Positions 38,713 through 48,829 of a DNA stretch of 64,000 nucleotides are shown here, one piece after another. The notes beneath the pieces are model-generated. The model was not told the DNA's origin. It saw nothing but the letters and a program-made list of their open reading frames with translations, and did no database searches. Source of the stretch: Mycobacterium gordonae. GTDB lineage: Bacteria; Actinomycetota; Actinomycetes; Mycobacteriales; Mycobacteriaceae. The position numbers and the translations under genes are program-made. Within the stretch, counting starts at the first letter, position 1. Each line of letters begins with the position of its first letter. Location: assembly GCF_017086405.1 (NCBI RefSeq), contig NZ_CP070973.1, positions 1,736,001 to 1,800,000 on the forward strand, written 5' to 3'.

Positions 38713-39993
38713 ATGGCGATCACGGACGTCGAAGTATTTGCGCACCTGACAGATGCCGACATCGAAAATCTGGGCATCGAACTGGATGCGATCCGCCGCG
38801 ACATCGAAGATTCGCGCGGCGAACGCGACGCCCGATACATCCACCGCACCATCGCCGCGCAGCGCGCGATGGAGTTGTCCGGTCGGGTGATCCTGGCCGC
38901 CAGCTCACGACGCAAGGCATGGTGGGCCGGCGCCGCGACCCTGGGCGTGGCCAAGATCATCGAGAACATGGAGATCGGCCACAACGTCATGCACGGCCAG
39001 TGGGACTGGATGAACGATCCCGAGATCCACTCCTCCACCTGGGAGTGGGACATGAGCGGGTCGTCCAAGCACTGGCGGTACACCCACAACTTCGTGCACC
39101 ACAAGTACACCAACATCCTGGGCATCGACGACGACGTCGGCTACGGTCTGCTGCGGGTCACCCGAGACCAGCCCTGGAAGCGCTTCAACATCTTCAATCT
39201 CGTGTGGAACTCCTTGCTCTTGCTCCTGTTCGAATGGGGCGTCGGCCTACAGCACGTCGAGATCGGCAAGATCGTCAAGAAGCGGATGGACCACGAGGAG
39301 GCCCGCGAGCGGATCGACGAGTTCCTGCTCAAGGCCGGTCGGCAGGTGGTCAAGGACTATGTCGCCTTTCCGGCGCTCACCTCACTGTCGCCCGGCGCGA
39401 CGTACTCCTCGACGCTGAAGGCCAACGCGCTGGCCAACGTGATCCGCAACGTCTGGGCCAACGCCGTCATCTTCTGCGGCCACTTCCCGGACGGCGCAGA
39501 GAAATTCACCAAGTCGGACATGATCGGTGAGACGCGGGGCCAGTGGTACCTGCGGCAGATGCTCGGCAGCGCCAACTTCGAGGGCGGCTGGCTGCTGCGC
39601 TTCATGAGCGGCAACCTGTGCCACCAGATCGAGCACCACCTCTACCCGGATCTGCCCAGCAACCGGTTGCACGAGATCTCGGTGCGCGTCCGGGAGGTCT
39701 GCGACAAATACGACTTGCCTTACACCACAGGCTCTTTCCTGATGCAGTACGGCAAGACGTGGCGCACGCTGGCCAAGCTTTCGCTGCCGGACAAGTACCT
39801 GCGCGACGGCGCCGACGATGCGCCCGAGACGCGCAGCGAGCGGATGTTCGCCGAGCTCGGGCCGGATTTCGCCGGCACCGACCCGACGACCGGCCGCCGG
39901 CGTGGTCTCAAGACCGCGATCGCCACCGTACGCAGCTGGCGGCGCAACCGGCGTGCGGTGGTCGCGCCCACCGATGACGACCTGGCGGCTTAG
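38713..39993 (+). CDS. desA3: Membrane acyl-CoA (stearoyl) desaturase
   Basis: Introduces the delta-9 double bond to make oleic acid. The 426-residue protein has the three histidine boxes of membrane diiron desaturases: GHNVMHGQWDW (near residue 93), HNFVHHKYTN (near residue 126) and HQIEHHLYPD (near residue 304). Hydrophobic segments lie between them. The C terminus is basic. It receives electrons from the preceding reductase. Equivalent to Rv3229c, a target of the thiourea drug isoxyl. Confidence 0.96.
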   Translation: MAITDVEVFAHLTDADIENLGIELDAIRRDIEDSRGERDARYIHRTIAAQRAMELSGRVILAASSRRKAWWAGAATLGVAKIIENMEIGHNVMHGQWDWMNDPEIHSSTWEWDMSGSSKHWRYTHNFVHHKYTNILGIDDDVGYGLLRVTRDQPWKRFNIFNLVWNSLLLLLFEWGVGLQHVEIGKIVKKRMDHEEARERIDEFLLKAGRQVVKDYVAFPALTSLSPGATYSSTLKANALANVIRNVWANAVIFCGHFPDGAEKFTKSDMIGETRGQWYLRQMLGSANFEGGWLLRFMSGNLCHQIEHHLYPDLPSNRLHEISVRVREVCDKYDLPYTTGSFLMQYGKTWRTLAKLSLPDKYLRDGADDAPETRSERMFAELGPDFAGTDPTTGRRRGLKTAIATVRSWRRNRRAVVAPTDDDLAA

Positions 39994-40108
39994 CTTTCCC
40001 CGGTCACTTTCGTCGAGCGTGTTCTGAAGGGCGGGATTTCGCGCCTCAGCCCGCCATGACGTCACGTTCGGCGACAAGTCGGTTCGCCCGGGCGGCCATA
40101 CTGGTCTA

Positions 40109-41191
40109 ATGCAGGTGTTCGTCGGGTCCCAGGTGTCGCACTGGGATTTTCCGCGGACCACCGCCAGCGTCGCCCTGATGTCCGAATTCGCTTGCGAGAA
40201 AGGACTTTCGGCGGAAGACGTGCTCAAGGGCTCCGGACTGTCGGAAGCCGATCTGCACGACCACGAACGGATGATCCTGGGCCGCCAGGAGTTGGCGGTC
40301 GCGACGAACCTGGTGAAACTGCTGGGCGAGCCGGCCGAGCTTGGCGTGCGGGTGGGTCGCAGCTATTACGTCGGTTCCTTCGGCATCTTCGGATTCGCCT
40401 GCCTGACCAGCTCGACGCTGGGCGACGCGGTCCGGTTCGCGGCCCGGTACTACGACCTGAGCTACGGCTTCTGCCTGCCGACTGTCACCATGGCGGGAAC
40501 CGAGGTGGCGTTGCGGCTCGACCTGCCCGAGTTGACCGGTCCGGTGGCCGAGTTCCTGATGCGCCGTGACCTGGCGGCGATCGCCCGGGTGATGTCGGAG
40601 TTGCTCGGCAGTCCCATCCCGTTCACCTCGATCGACTTCGCGGGCCCGCCGCCGTCGTCGGGGGACGCCGCGGCCTGCGAGGCGTTCGGGGTGACGCCGG
40701 GTTACGGCGCCCCGGCCACCGTGGCCTGCTGGCCGGCCGGGCTGCTGGACAACCGGCTACCCCAGGCCAGCGAGATGAGCAGAATCATGTGCGAGCAGCA
40801 GTGCCAGGCTCTGCTGGAGCGCCGCCGCCAGCGCACCGGGGTCGCCCGGCAGGTCCGCGACCGGCTGGCATCCGTCGACGGCGAACCGCACACGATCTGG
40901 GCCGTGGCCCGCCAACTGGCGATGAGCGAGCGGACCCTGCGGCGGCGGCTGGCCGAAGAGAACACCACTTTCCGGGAGCTGGTCGAGGAGGTGCACCGGG
41001 TGTTGGCCGAGGAGCTGTTGGCAACCGGCGCGCTCTCGGTGGAGGATGTGGCGTTGCGGCTGGGCTATGCCGAGGCGACCAGCTTCATCGCCGCGTTCAA
41101 GCGGTGGACGGGGACGACGCCGGCCCGCTATCAGCGCTCGGTGACGGCACGTTTGGCCGGAATCATGGATTTGTCGACCGCAATCGGCTGA
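40109..41191 (+). CDS. AraC-family regulator of the monooxygenase cluster
   Basis: A 360-residue protein with an N-terminal arabinose-binding-like (PF12625) domain (about residues 20-215) and a C-terminal AraC double helix-turn-helix. The latter is seen in AVARQLAMSERTLRRRLAEE and SVEDVALRLGYAEATSFIAA, ending RWTGTTPARYQ. Regulators of this type often activate monooxygenase or alcohol-catabolism operons in mycobacteria. It is transcribed in the same direction as the oxidative genes that start 35 bases downstream and is their likely activator. Confidence 0.9.
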   Translation: MQVFVGSQVSHWDFPRTTASVALMSEFACEKGLSAEDVLKGSGLSEADLHDHERMILGRQELAVATNLVKLLGEPAELGVRVGRSYYVGSFGIFGFACLTSSTLGDAVRFAARYYDLSYGFCLPTVTMAGTEVALRLDLPELTGPVAEFLMRRDLAAIARVMSELLGSPIPFTSIDFAGPPPSSGDAAACEAFGVTPGYGAPATVACWPAGLLDNRLPQASEMSRIMCEQQCQALLERRRQRTGVARQVRDRLASVDGEPHTIWAVARQLAMSERTLRRRLAEENTTFRELVEEVHRVLAEELLATGALSVEDVALRLGYAEATSFIAAFKRWTGTTPARYQRSVTARLAGIMDLSTAIG

Positions 41192-41225
41192 CGGCGCGGC
41201 GCTGCCCGCTCGTAACGTCGGATGC

Positions 41226-42707
41226 ATGACATCAACACCTCGCGTTGTGGTGATCGGGGCCGGCTTCGGTGGGCTCGCCGCCGCCTACGAGTTGTCCAGG
41301 GACGGCCTCGCCGACGTCACGGTGCTGGAGAAGGCCGACGACATCGGTGGTGTCTGGCGGGAGAACACCTACCCAGGCGCAGCCTGTGACGTCCCCTCGA
41401 ACCTGTACTCGTACTCGTTTGCCCGCAAGACCGACTGGGGCCGCCGTTACGCCGAGCAACCCGACATCTTGGGCTACATTCACGACACCGCGGACCGGTT
41501 CGGGCTGCGCGGCCTGGTGCGGACCGGCGTTGAGGTCACCTCCGCCAGCTACGACGACAGCACCGCCACCTGGCGGGTGGCGACATCGGCTGGAGATGTC
41601 GTCGAGGCCGACGTGCTGGTGCCCGCGGTGGGGCAGCTGTCCCGGCCGGCGTTGCCCGACATTCCGGGACTCGGCACGTTTGAGGGTCCGTCGTTCCACT
41701 CGGCGCAGTGGCGCCACGACGTCGACCTGACCGGCAAGCGGGTCGCGGTGCTGGGCACCGGAGCCTCGGCGATCCAGTTCGTCCCGCGCATCCGCCAGGA
41801 CGCGGCGCAGGTAACCGTCTTCCAGCGCTCGGCGCCCTACGTGGTGCCGAAGCTGGACCGGGCCTACACCGACTCCCACCACGCCGCCTTCGCGAAGGTC
41901 CCAGGTTTCGCCGCGGCCATGCGCGGCACCATCTGGGAGACCACCGAACTACTCGGCTTCGCGCTCACCAAGGCGGCGCCCCTGGCGCGGGTGCTGAAGA
42001 CCGTCGCGATGTCAAACCTCAAGCGCCACATCAAGGATCCGGTGCTGCGGGCAAAGCTCATCCCCGACTACCCGATCGGGTGCAAGCGTGTGCTGTTCAG
42101 CAGCGAATGGTATCCGGCGCTGGCGTGCGACAACGTCGACGTCGAGACCGGGGCAATCACCGAGGTGACGCCGACGGGGGTGCGGACCGCCGACGGCAGA
42201 CTGCACGACGTCGACGTGATCGTCTACGGCACCGGCTTCAAGGCCACCGAATTCCTGGCCCCGATGACGATCACCGGTCGCGACGGGCGCGACCTGCACA
42301 CCGAATGGGCCGGCGGGGCCCGCGCCCACCTCGGCATGGCCGTGCCGGGCTTCCCCAACATGTTCCTGATCTACGGCCCGAACACCAACCTCGGCAGCAG
42401 CTCGATCATCCTGATGATGGAGCAGCAGGCCCGTTACATCCGCCAGGTCGTGCGGGAGCTGGCCCGCGGCGGGGGGGCCCGCGCGTTCGAGGTCCGCCGC
42501 GACGTCGAGCAGGCTTACGACTCGGGCGTGCAGTCCCGCCTGGAGCGCGGGGTGTGGACGACCTGCGACTCCTGGTACCGCGCCTCCTCGGGCCGGGTCA
42601 CCACCAACTGGCCCGGGCTGGTCCACGAGTATCAGCGCCGCACCCGTTTCGTGGCGCTGGCGGACTACCACGAAATTCTCCCGGTACCGGCGGAGGTCAA
42701 CGCGTGA
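41226..42707 (+). CDS. Flavin-containing (Baeyer-Villiger type) monooxygenase
   Basis: A 493-residue enzyme using FAD and NADPH. FAD motif VVIGAGFGGLAAAYEL (residues about 8-23), NADPH motif VAVLGTGASAIQFVP (near residue 173) and the Baeyer-Villiger fingerprint FEGPSFHSAQWR (near residue 157) are present. The final Pro of the fingerprint is replaced by Arg. Such enzymes insert oxygen into ketones to give esters or lactones. TAACGT lies seven bases before ATG 41226, so the mRNA may be leaderless. Its stop overlaps the next gene (GTGA at 42704-42707). Confidence 0.9.
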   Translation: MTSTPRVVVIGAGFGGLAAAYELSRDGLADVTVLEKADDIGGVWRENTYPGAACDVPSNLYSYSFARKTDWGRRYAEQPDILGYIHDTADRFGLRGLVRTGVEVTSASYDDSTATWRVATSAGDVVEADVLVPAVGQLSRPALPDIPGLGTFEGPSFHSAQWRHDVDLTGKRVAVLGTGASAIQFVPRIRQDAAQVTVFQRSAPYVVPKLDRAYTDSHHAAFAKVPGFAAAMRGTIWETTELLGFALTKAAPLARVLKTVAMSNLKRHIKDPVLRAKLIPDYPIGCKRVLFSSEWYPALACDNVDVETGAITEVTPTGVRTADGRLHDVDVIVYGTGFKATEFLAPMTITGRDGRDLHTEWAGGARAHLGMAVPGFPNMFLIYGPNTNLGSSSIILMMEQQARYIRQVVRELARGGGARAFEVRRDVEQAYDSGVQSRLERGVWTTCDSWYRASSGRVTTNWPGLVHEYQRRTRFVALADYHEILPVPAEVNA

Positions 42708-44425
42708 GCGGCTTCGACTATGACGTGCTCGTTGTCGGGTCCGGTTTCGGTGGCAGCGTCACCGCGCTGCGGTTGAGCGAAAAAGGCTATTGCGTAGGCG
42801 TTCTCGAGGCGGGCCGGCGATTCCGCGACGAGGACTTCGCGAAGAACAGTTGGCATGTGCGCGATTATCTGTTCAAGCCGTCGGTCGGCTGCTACGGCAT
42901 CCAGCGGATCGACGTGCTCTCCGATGCCGTGGTGCTCAGCGGCGCCGGGGTCGGTGGCGGTTCGCTGGTCTACGCCAACACGCTGTACGAGCCCGGCGAC
43001 CCGTTCTACAACGATCCGCGGTGGAGCGGGATCACCGACTGGAAAGACGAGCTCGCGCCCTGGTACGACCAGGCCACCCGGATGCTCGGCATCGAAACCT
43101 ATCCGCGCACAACACCTTCGGACAAGGTGATGCTGCAGATCGCCACCGACCTCGGCGTCGCCGACTCCTTCCATGCCACCCGCGTCGGGGTGTGTTTCAG
43201 CGGCGCCGACGGACTGGCCGCCCCGGGCGCTGGGGTGGGCGACCCCTATTTCGGTGGCGTCGGCCCGGACCGCAACGCCTGCCTGCATTGCGGCGAGTGC
43301 ATGACGGGTTGCCGGCACAACGCCAAGAACACGCTCGTCAAGAACTACCTGTATCTGGCCGAAAAGCTCGGTGCGACAATCCATCCGCTGACCACGGTGG
43401 TCGATGTCCGGCCGCGCCGGGACGGCGGGTACGACGTGCTCACCCGTCGCACCGGCAGCAAGCTGCGCCGGCGGCGCCGGACCTTCACCGCCGAGCAGGT
43501 GGTGTTCTCCGCGGCCGCGCTCGGCACCCAGCGACTGTTGCACCGGTTGCGCGACGGTGGCAGTCTGCCGCACATTTCGTCCAAGCTGGGCGAGCTGTCG
43601 CGCACCAACTCCGAGGCGATCCTGGCCGTACGGGCGCGCCGCGACGATGTGGACTACTCCGAGGGCGTGGCCATCACGTCGTCCATTCACCCCGACGAGC
43701 ACACCCACGTCGAACCCTGTCGCTACGGCCACGATTCCAACCTGATGGGCTTGTTGGGCACGGTGCTGGTCGACGGGCTGGACGGTGGGCTCGGAAGAAG
43801 GGGCCGCTGGCGTACCGGCATGAAAGAGCTGGTGCGCCAACGCCGCGACCTGCGACGTCTGCTCAACCCGAAAAGCTGGTCGCAGCAGACCATCCCGCTG
43901 CTGGTGATGCAGACACACGACAACTCGCTGACCACCTTCACCCGGCGTGGGCTGTTCGGCCGTCGCATGGTGACCCGGCAGGGCGTGGGCGAGCCGAACC
44001 CGACCTGGATTCCGGTCGGCCACGAGGTCGCACGCCGCGCGGCAGAGCACACCGACGGCATCGCCGGCGGGGCCTGGGCGGACCTGGCGGACATCCCGAT
44101 GACCGGACACTTCATCGGCGGCTGTGTGATCGGCGAAAGCGCCGCAGACGGCGTCGTCGATCCCTATCACCGCATGCATGGTCACCCGGGCCTGCACGTG
44201 ATCGACGGCTCCACGATCACCGCCAATCTCGGGGTGAACCCGTCGCTCACCATCACCGCGCTGGCCGAGCGTGCCACGTCGCTGTGGCCGAACAAGGGTG
44301 AGCCCGACCGCAGGCCCCCACTGGGGTCGGCATACCTACGCGTCGATCCGGTGCCACCGGTCAGCCCGGCGGTGCCGGCCAGTGCGCCGGGGGCGTTGCG
44401 TGGCAACCGGGACTACGCTCGATAG
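42704..44425 (+). CDS. GMC-type oxidoreductase, ChoD/cholesterol-oxidase-like
   Basis: A 573-residue FAD enzyme. It starts MSGFDYDVLVVGSGFGGSVT with the dinucleotide-binding motif. LSGAGVGGGSLVYANTLY (about residues 83-100) is a GMC signature, and CLHCGECMTGCRHNAKNT (about residues 190-207) is a Cys-rich segment. The C-terminal NLGVNPSLTITALAERA is the FAD-closing motif. It resembles M. tuberculosis ChoD (Rv3409c) throughout, from memory. It probably oxidises a bulky secondary alcohol. GTG 42704 overlaps the upstream monooxygenase, so the two are coupled. Confidence 0.88.
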   Translation: MSGFDYDVLVVGSGFGGSVTALRLSEKGYCVGVLEAGRRFRDEDFAKNSWHVRDYLFKPSVGCYGIQRIDVLSDAVVLSGAGVGGGSLVYANTLYEPGDPFYNDPRWSGITDWKDELAPWYDQATRMLGIETYPRTTPSDKVMLQIATDLGVADSFHATRVGVCFSGADGLAAPGAGVGDPYFGGVGPDRNACLHCGECMTGCRHNAKNTLVKNYLYLAEKLGATIHPLTTVVDVRPRRDGGYDVLTRRTGSKLRRRRRTFTAEQVVFSAAALGTQRLLHRLRDGGSLPHISSKLGELSRTNSEAILAVRARRDDVDYSEGVAITSSIHPDEHTHVEPCRYGHDSNLMGLLGTVLVDGLDGGLGRRGRWRTGMKELVRQRRDLRRLLNPKSWSQQTIPLLVMQTHDNSLTTFTRRGLFGRRMVTRQGVGEPNPTWIPVGHEVARRAAEHTDGIAGGAWADLADIPMTGHFIGGCVIGESAADGVVDPYHRMHGHPGLHVIDGSTITANLGVNPSLTITALAERATSLWPNKGEPDRRPPLGSAYLRVDPVPPVSPAVPASAPGALRGNRDYAR

Positions 44426-44962
44426 ATGCTCGCAGCGTTCGGCTTTGAAACCCTGGGTGTGGTGGTCGGGGACATGTACTTCGTCGACCCGTCCCCGATG
44501 CAAGGTCAGGAAACCCCCGAACGTGGGGTGCGGCTGGAACTCCGTCTGGTCGACCGCGCCGATCCGCAGGGGTCGATCTATGCCGGCATCCCGATCACGT
44601 TCACCAGGCCGGTGTGGCGCGTCGACCTTTTCGGCTCGACCGAGAGTCCGCCGGGCACGCTGGACCGGGCCCACCACCATCCCCGGTTCGACGGTTGGGA
44701 GCCCGGGCGCCGCCACTTCGTCGCTGAACTGTCCGCCGACCCGGTGTCCTGGCTGGCCGGTCAGCTGGCTGACCCGGCCGCGGTGCTGCAGCGGGCCGGC
44801 GTCGACACCTCGGAAGTCACCGAGGCCGATCTGACCGGGCTGGCGCGGGCTGCGCCGGAGATCGTCGCCACCGTCAAGCGGATGCTCGACGGGGTCCGCG
44901 ACGGATCCCTGGCCCCCTCGCCTCCCGAGCCCGTTGCTGCGGCCCGCACCGGCTGGCTCTGA
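44426..44962 (+). CDS. Conserved hypothetical protein in the monooxygenase operon
   Basis: A 178-residue protein with no family that I recognise. Its ATG directly follows the GMC stop with no gap. The N-terminal part contains beta-strand-like stretches (TLGVVVGDMYFVDPSP, RLELRLVDRADPQGSIYAG). The middle has a HHHPRFDGWEPG segment and the C terminus is helical and Ala-rich. The His and aromatic residues might bind a substrate or metal. Its tight position between oxidase and BKACE genes suggests a supporting role in the same pathway. Confidence 0.75.
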   Translation: MLAAFGFETLGVVVGDMYFVDPSPMQGQETPERGVRLELRLVDRADPQGSIYAGIPITFTRPVWRVDLFGSTESPPGTLDRAHHHPRFDGWEPGRRHFVAELSADPVSWLAGQLADPAAVLQRAGVDTSEVTEADLTGLARAAPEIVATVKRMLDGVRDGSLAPSPPEPVAAARTGWL

Positions 44963-44966
44963 GTCC

Positions 44967-45833
44967 GTGGGTCCCGTCATCATCGAGTGCGCCATCAACG
45001 GCGCCACTGCCAAGGCGGCCAATCCTCATGTGCCGGTTGACCCTTCGGAGATCACCAGGGACGCTCTGGCCTGCATCGAGGCGGGTGCGGCCATTGTCCA
45101 CAACCACATCGACCGCTACGGCATCAGCGTCGAGCAGGCCGCGGAGCGCTACCTGCAGGGCTGGCGACCGATCCTGGCTGCCCGGCCCGACGCCCTGCTG
45201 TACCCGACCATCCACTTCGGCGAGGGCTTCTCCATCTCCTACGAACACCTCATCCCGCTCGCCGCGGCCGGGATGCGCGTCGGGCTCGCCGACCCCGGAT
45301 CGGTCAACCTGGGTGGCACCGACGCCGACGGCGTACCCACCGGAGATCTGATCTACCGCAACTCATTTGACACGATCGGCCGGGCATTCGAGATCTGCCA
45401 CCAAACGGGACTGGGCCCGAGCCTGGCGATCTATGAACCCGGCTTCCTGCGGGCCACGCTGGCCTGGTGGCGGGCGGGGCGGTTACCGCGCGGCGCCATG
45501 ATCAAGCTCTACTTCTCCACCGAACTCGGTTATCTGGGAGCGCCATTCGGGCTACCCCCGACCGCGCGCGCGTTGGATGCCTACCTGGAATTGCTGGACG
45601 GATGCGATCTTCCTTGGGCAGTCTCCGTCGTCGGTGGTGACCTCTGCGCCAGCCCGGTGGCCGAGCTCGCGCTGCAGCGCGGCGGACATCTGCACCTGGG
45701 GCTGGAGTTCTATCGCGGCGAGCGCACCCCGACCAATGTGGAACTGGTCGCCGAGGCCGTGGGTCTCTGTAGACGGTTCGGTCGCGCCGTGGCCACGCCC
45801 GAGCAGGCCGCGCACATTCTCGGATTGCTGTAG
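44967..45833 (+). CDS. Beta-keto acid cleavage enzyme (BKACE, DUF849)
   Basis: A 288-residue TIM-barrel enzyme that condenses a beta-keto acid with acetyl-CoA to give acetoacetate and a new CoA ester. The first strand carries IECAINGATAKAANPHVPVD, then AAIVHNHIDRYG with the zinc-binding His pair, and later GDLCASPVAELALQRGGHLH with LGLEFYRG near the C terminus. GTG 44967 is used, five bases after the preceding stop. The upstream start at 44934 lies within the hypothetical gene. It probably handles a keto acid released by the oxidase/monooxygenase pair. Confidence 0.87.
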   Translation: MGPVIIECAINGATAKAANPHVPVDPSEITRDALACIEAGAAIVHNHIDRYGISVEQAAERYLQGWRPILAARPDALLYPTIHFGEGFSISYEHLIPLAAAGMRVGLADPGSVNLGGTDADGVPTGDLIYRNSFDTIGRAFEICHQTGLGPSLAIYEPGFLRATLAWWRAGRLPRGAMIKLYFSTELGYLGAPFGLPPTARALDAYLELLDGCDLPWAVSVVGGDLCASPVAELALQRGGHLHLGLEFYRGERTPTNVELVAEAVGLCRRFGRAVATPEQAAHILGLL

Positions 45834-45869
45834 TTTCAGTGGCTTATTGCTCATCAGGTTGTTGGGCTA

Positions 45870-48155
45870 CTAGCCGCTGATCACCGACACCGTATTGTCG
45901 GCAAAGTTGGTGACATAGATTGAGCCGGTGGCGGGGTCGATCGCTATCCCTGTCGCCGAGTTCCCGACGCCGATGGCGCCGAGGCTGGTGTTGGTAGTCG
46001 GGTCGATGACCGTCACCACCCCGGCACTGCCGCTGGCGACAAAAATATGCCCAGTTTGTTGGCTAATGGCGATTCCGGTCGGCGCGTCGGGGACATCGAA
46101 CGTATCGATGACAACGTTGGAAGTATCGATTACCGACACCGTGTCGCTTCCATTGTTGGTGACGTATACGTTCCCATTCGGATGGACCGCTACCCCGACT
46201 GGTAGGTCCTCAACGTTAGTGGTAGTGATGCCGGTGCTGGTATTGATCACTGTCACCGAGTCTCCTAGGGCGTTGGCAACGTAAACGTTGCCATTGCCCG
46301 CCGCCACAGCGTTCGGCAAGCTACCGACCGGTACGGTGTAGGAAACTTGGTTGGTGTCGGTCTGGATACCCGAGACCGTGTTGCTACCGCTGTTGGTCAC
46401 CCAGATGTAGCCATCTGCGTCGAAGGCCACAGCGGACGGGCCGGAGCCGACTGTAATGGGTTGTCCGGTGACTGTGTTGGTGCTGGGATCGATCAAAGTC
46501 ACATAACCACCGGTGTTGCTACTGACGTAGACGTAGCCATTCGGGTCAACGGCTACCCCCCACGGTGTAGTGGGGAGGGAGATTCCGGTGACCACAGTAT
46601 TAGTGCTGGGATCGATCGCCACCACCAAGGTGTTGCCACGATTCGTCACGTAGACGTCGCCACCTGGGTTGGCGGCTATCGCGGAGGGGTGATTGAAACG
46701 AGGATCGTGAATCGTCGTCACGGTGCCGCCTGAGCCCGCCGTCCCACCGGTTCCGCCGACCCCACCGAACTGCCCGGTCGGTGCGCCGCCGGGATCGCCT
46801 GCGCCGCCGATGCCGCTCCTGAAGCCGGCGATCATCGCCCCGCCTTGACCGCCGTTACCGCCGATCCCGCCGGCACCGCCCACACCGGTGGCACCCGGAG
46901 CCCCTTCCCAGCCAAGTAAGCCCGACCCGAATAATCCGCCGGCCCCGCCGCGGCCACCGCCCCCACCGTCGCCGCCCGTACCACCGACCCCGCCGACCCC
47001 GCCGACCGCGGTGAATACCGTGCTCGCTCCACCGATCCCGCCAAAACCCCCAATCCCACCGCTACCACCGACGCCACCAGCACCACCGGTAGAGAACAAT
47101 CCCCAGCTTGCTCCCCCTGCCCCGCCCTGACCGCCCCCGCCTCCAGCTAGACCAGTGCCACCAACTGCACCGGAACCAATGCCGGCAGCACCGGTCGCGC
47201 CCTGCTCGCCGGTTCCGCCTGAGCCACCGGCGCCGCCCGGCCCATACAACAGCGCCCGCCCGACACCCCCGTCGCCTCCGTTGCCGCCACTTCCGCCGAC
47301 CCCCGTCAAGTGGTCCCCGCCTATCCCGCCGGTGCCACCGGCCCCGCCAGAGCCGAACAACCAGCCGCCTGCGCCTCCGGCCCCACCGTTTCCACCAGTT
47401 CCGCCATTGACACCGGCCCCGCCGGCCCCTCCGGCCCCGCCCGACCCGAAGAACAGCGCCCGACCGGCACCGCCGGCGCCACCGGTGCCGCCGGCGGCGG
47501 TGGCACCGATCAGACTGTCGCCACCAACTCCGCCGATACCCCCCGCCCCGCCAGAGCCGACCAGCCATCCGCCGGCACCACCGGCATCCCCAGCCGCGCC
47601 GACTGCGCCGTTGACACCAGACCCACCGGTACCACCAGCTCCACCGTTACCGAATAGTCCCGCAGACCCACCATTACCGCCCGCTTGCCCCGCCGCCCCC
47701 GAGCCCCCAGCACCGCCACTGCCCCACAACAAGCCGCCATCCATACCAGCCTGCCCACTCCCGGGCGCCCCGTCAGCCCCATTGCCGATCAAAGGCCGCC
47801 CGAACAACGCCCGTGCGGGCGCATTCACCGCTCCCAACATCGACTCCTGCACACCGTCTATGACCGCGACATTGGCGGCCTCAGCCCCCGCATACGCCAC
47901 CGCGGCCGCACCAAGCATCTGCGTAAACCGCTCATGAGCCAACCCCGCCTGCACACTGAGCGCCTGAAACTCCCGCCCAAACCCACCAAACCACTCCGAC
48001 ACCGCCACCGACACCTCATCAGCAGCCGCCGGCAACACACCCGCCGTCGCCGGACCCGCCGTCGCCGACACCGACCTCACCGCAGCGCCGATCGCCGCCA
48101 CATCACCCGACGCTGCAGCTAACAATTCCGGAAACACACTCATGAATGACGACAC
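45870..48155 (-). CDS. PE_PGRS protein with C-terminal seven-bladed YVTN propeller
   Basis: A 761-residue protein in three parts. Residues 1 to about 95 form a PE domain ([20 protein letters not shown]), followed by the [16 protein letters not shown] linker. About 130-475 is a Gly-Gly-X repeat region. The last roughly 285 residues contain seven YVTN-like repeats of about 41 residues, each with a DVYVTN/GYIWVTN-type strand, which is enough for a closed seven-bladed propeller. PE domains direct export through type VII secretion, so the propeller is probably displayed at the surface. GTG 48155 was chosen from the family N terminus and an AAGGGG ribosome site. ATG 48143 is internal. Confidence 0.9.
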   Translation of the reverse strand: MSSFMSVFPELLAAASGDVAAIGAAVRSVSATAGPATAGVLPAAADEVSVAVSEWFGGFGREFQALSVQAGLAHERFTQMLGAAAVAYAGAEAANVAVIDGVQESMLGAVNAPARALFGRPLIGNGADGAPGSGQAGMDGGLLWGSGGAGGSGAAGQAGGNGGSAGLFGNGGAGGTGGSGVNGAVGAAGDAGGAGGWLVGSGGAGGIGGVGGDSLIGATAAGGTGGAGGAGRALFFGSGGAGGAGGAGVNGGTGGNGGAGGAGGWLFGSGGAGGTGGIGGDHLTGVGGSGGNGGDGGVGRALLYGPGGAGGSGGTGEQGATGAAGIGSGAVGGTGLAGGGGGQGGAGGASWGLFSTGGAGGVGGSGGIGGFGGIGGASTVFTAVGGVGGVGGTGGDGGGGGRGGAGGLFGSGLLGWEGAPGATGVGGAGGIGGNGGQGGAMIAGFRSGIGGAGDPGGAPTGQFGGVGGTGGTAGSGGTVTTIHDPRFNHPSAIAANPGGDVYVTNRGNTLVVAIDPSTNTVVTGISLPTTPWGVAVDPNGYVYVSSNTGGYVTLIDPSTNTVTGQPITVGSGPSAVAFDADGYIWVTNSGSNTVSGIQTDTNQVSYTVPVGSLPNAVAAGNGNVYVANALGDSVTVINTSTGITTTNVEDLPVGVAVHPNGNVYVTNNGSDTVSVIDTSNVVIDTFDVPDAPTGIAISQQTGHIFVASGSAGVVTVIDPTTNTSLGAIGVGNSATGIAIDPATGSIYVTNFADNTVSVISG

Positions 48156-48307
48156 GCCAACCCCTTGGACACCGCAGCGCATGTCTCGTCAGTAAGACCG
48201 CCACGTGATGACAACAAATCCCTGAGCCGCCACAGCGACGGTCGCAGACTCTAATGTTGAATGCGCCTGCAGAGGCGCAAGAGTGGTGTACGAACTTGCA
48301 CGCCGCG

Positions 48308-48829
48308 TTAGGGAGCTCGTCGCTCAGAAAGTGAGCCGCTGGTCACCTTGGCCGCGACTGCAGCCAGCTTGGCGTCGAGTCTCTCTGCGGCGGTGAGTAA
48401 CTCGGGATTGGGTTCGAGGACCATCAGCGACGACGGCTTGACGTAGGTCAGGCTGCTGCCGTCCGGTTCGTCGAGTATGAGGATCTCGACCGGGGCGAAC
48501 AATCCGACGGTGACGTCGTGGCGCAACATGGTGACGGCGATCAGCGGGTTGCCGAGGATGACGCGCAGCGCCTTGCGGTGCAGATCGGCGTGGCGGATCC
48601 AGGCCCCATGGTCGATCAGCGCGAAGAGCATGAATCCGCTGGGGCCCTCGTAGGCTTCGACGTTGCGCGCGAACGATTCCCAGTCGCCCGAGGTTGCCAT
48701 GATGTCCGCGATGGGCACCGGTTGGTCGCCGATGTCGGCGAGCAACGCGGTGACCACCTCGTGGTAACTCTTGGTGCTGCCGTAGCGCACCCGCACACCC
48801 TCGAACCGAGTTTCGTCGGGCCCGTCCAC
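48308..48829 (-). CDS. DUF302-domain protein
   Basis: A 173-residue protein. The middle contains the DUF302 pattern: FALIDHGAWIRHADLHRKAL, GNPLIAVTMLRHDVTVGLFAPVEIL and YVKPSSLMVLEPNPEL. DUF302 proteins may bind small hydrophobic or heme ligands, and no enzymatic role is established. GTG 48829 shares its first base with the last base of the thiolase stop (TAGTG), so its translation is probably coupled to that gene. The ORF upstream in the same frame runs inside the thiolase and is rejected. Confidence 0.8.
   Translation of the reverse strand: MDGPDETRFEGVRVRYGSTKSYHEVVTALLADIGDQPVPIADIMATSGDWESFARNVEAYEGPSGFMLFALIDHGAWIRHADLHRKALRVILGNPLIAVTMLRHDVTVGLFAPVEILILDEPDGSSLTYVKPSSLMVLEPNPELLTAAERLDAKLAAVAAKVTSGSLSERRAP

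Noticed and set aside
41708..42703. 5' extension of the GMC oxidase frame
   Set aside because: It is a shadow frame of the monooxygenase gene. The FAD motif starts right after GTG 42704.
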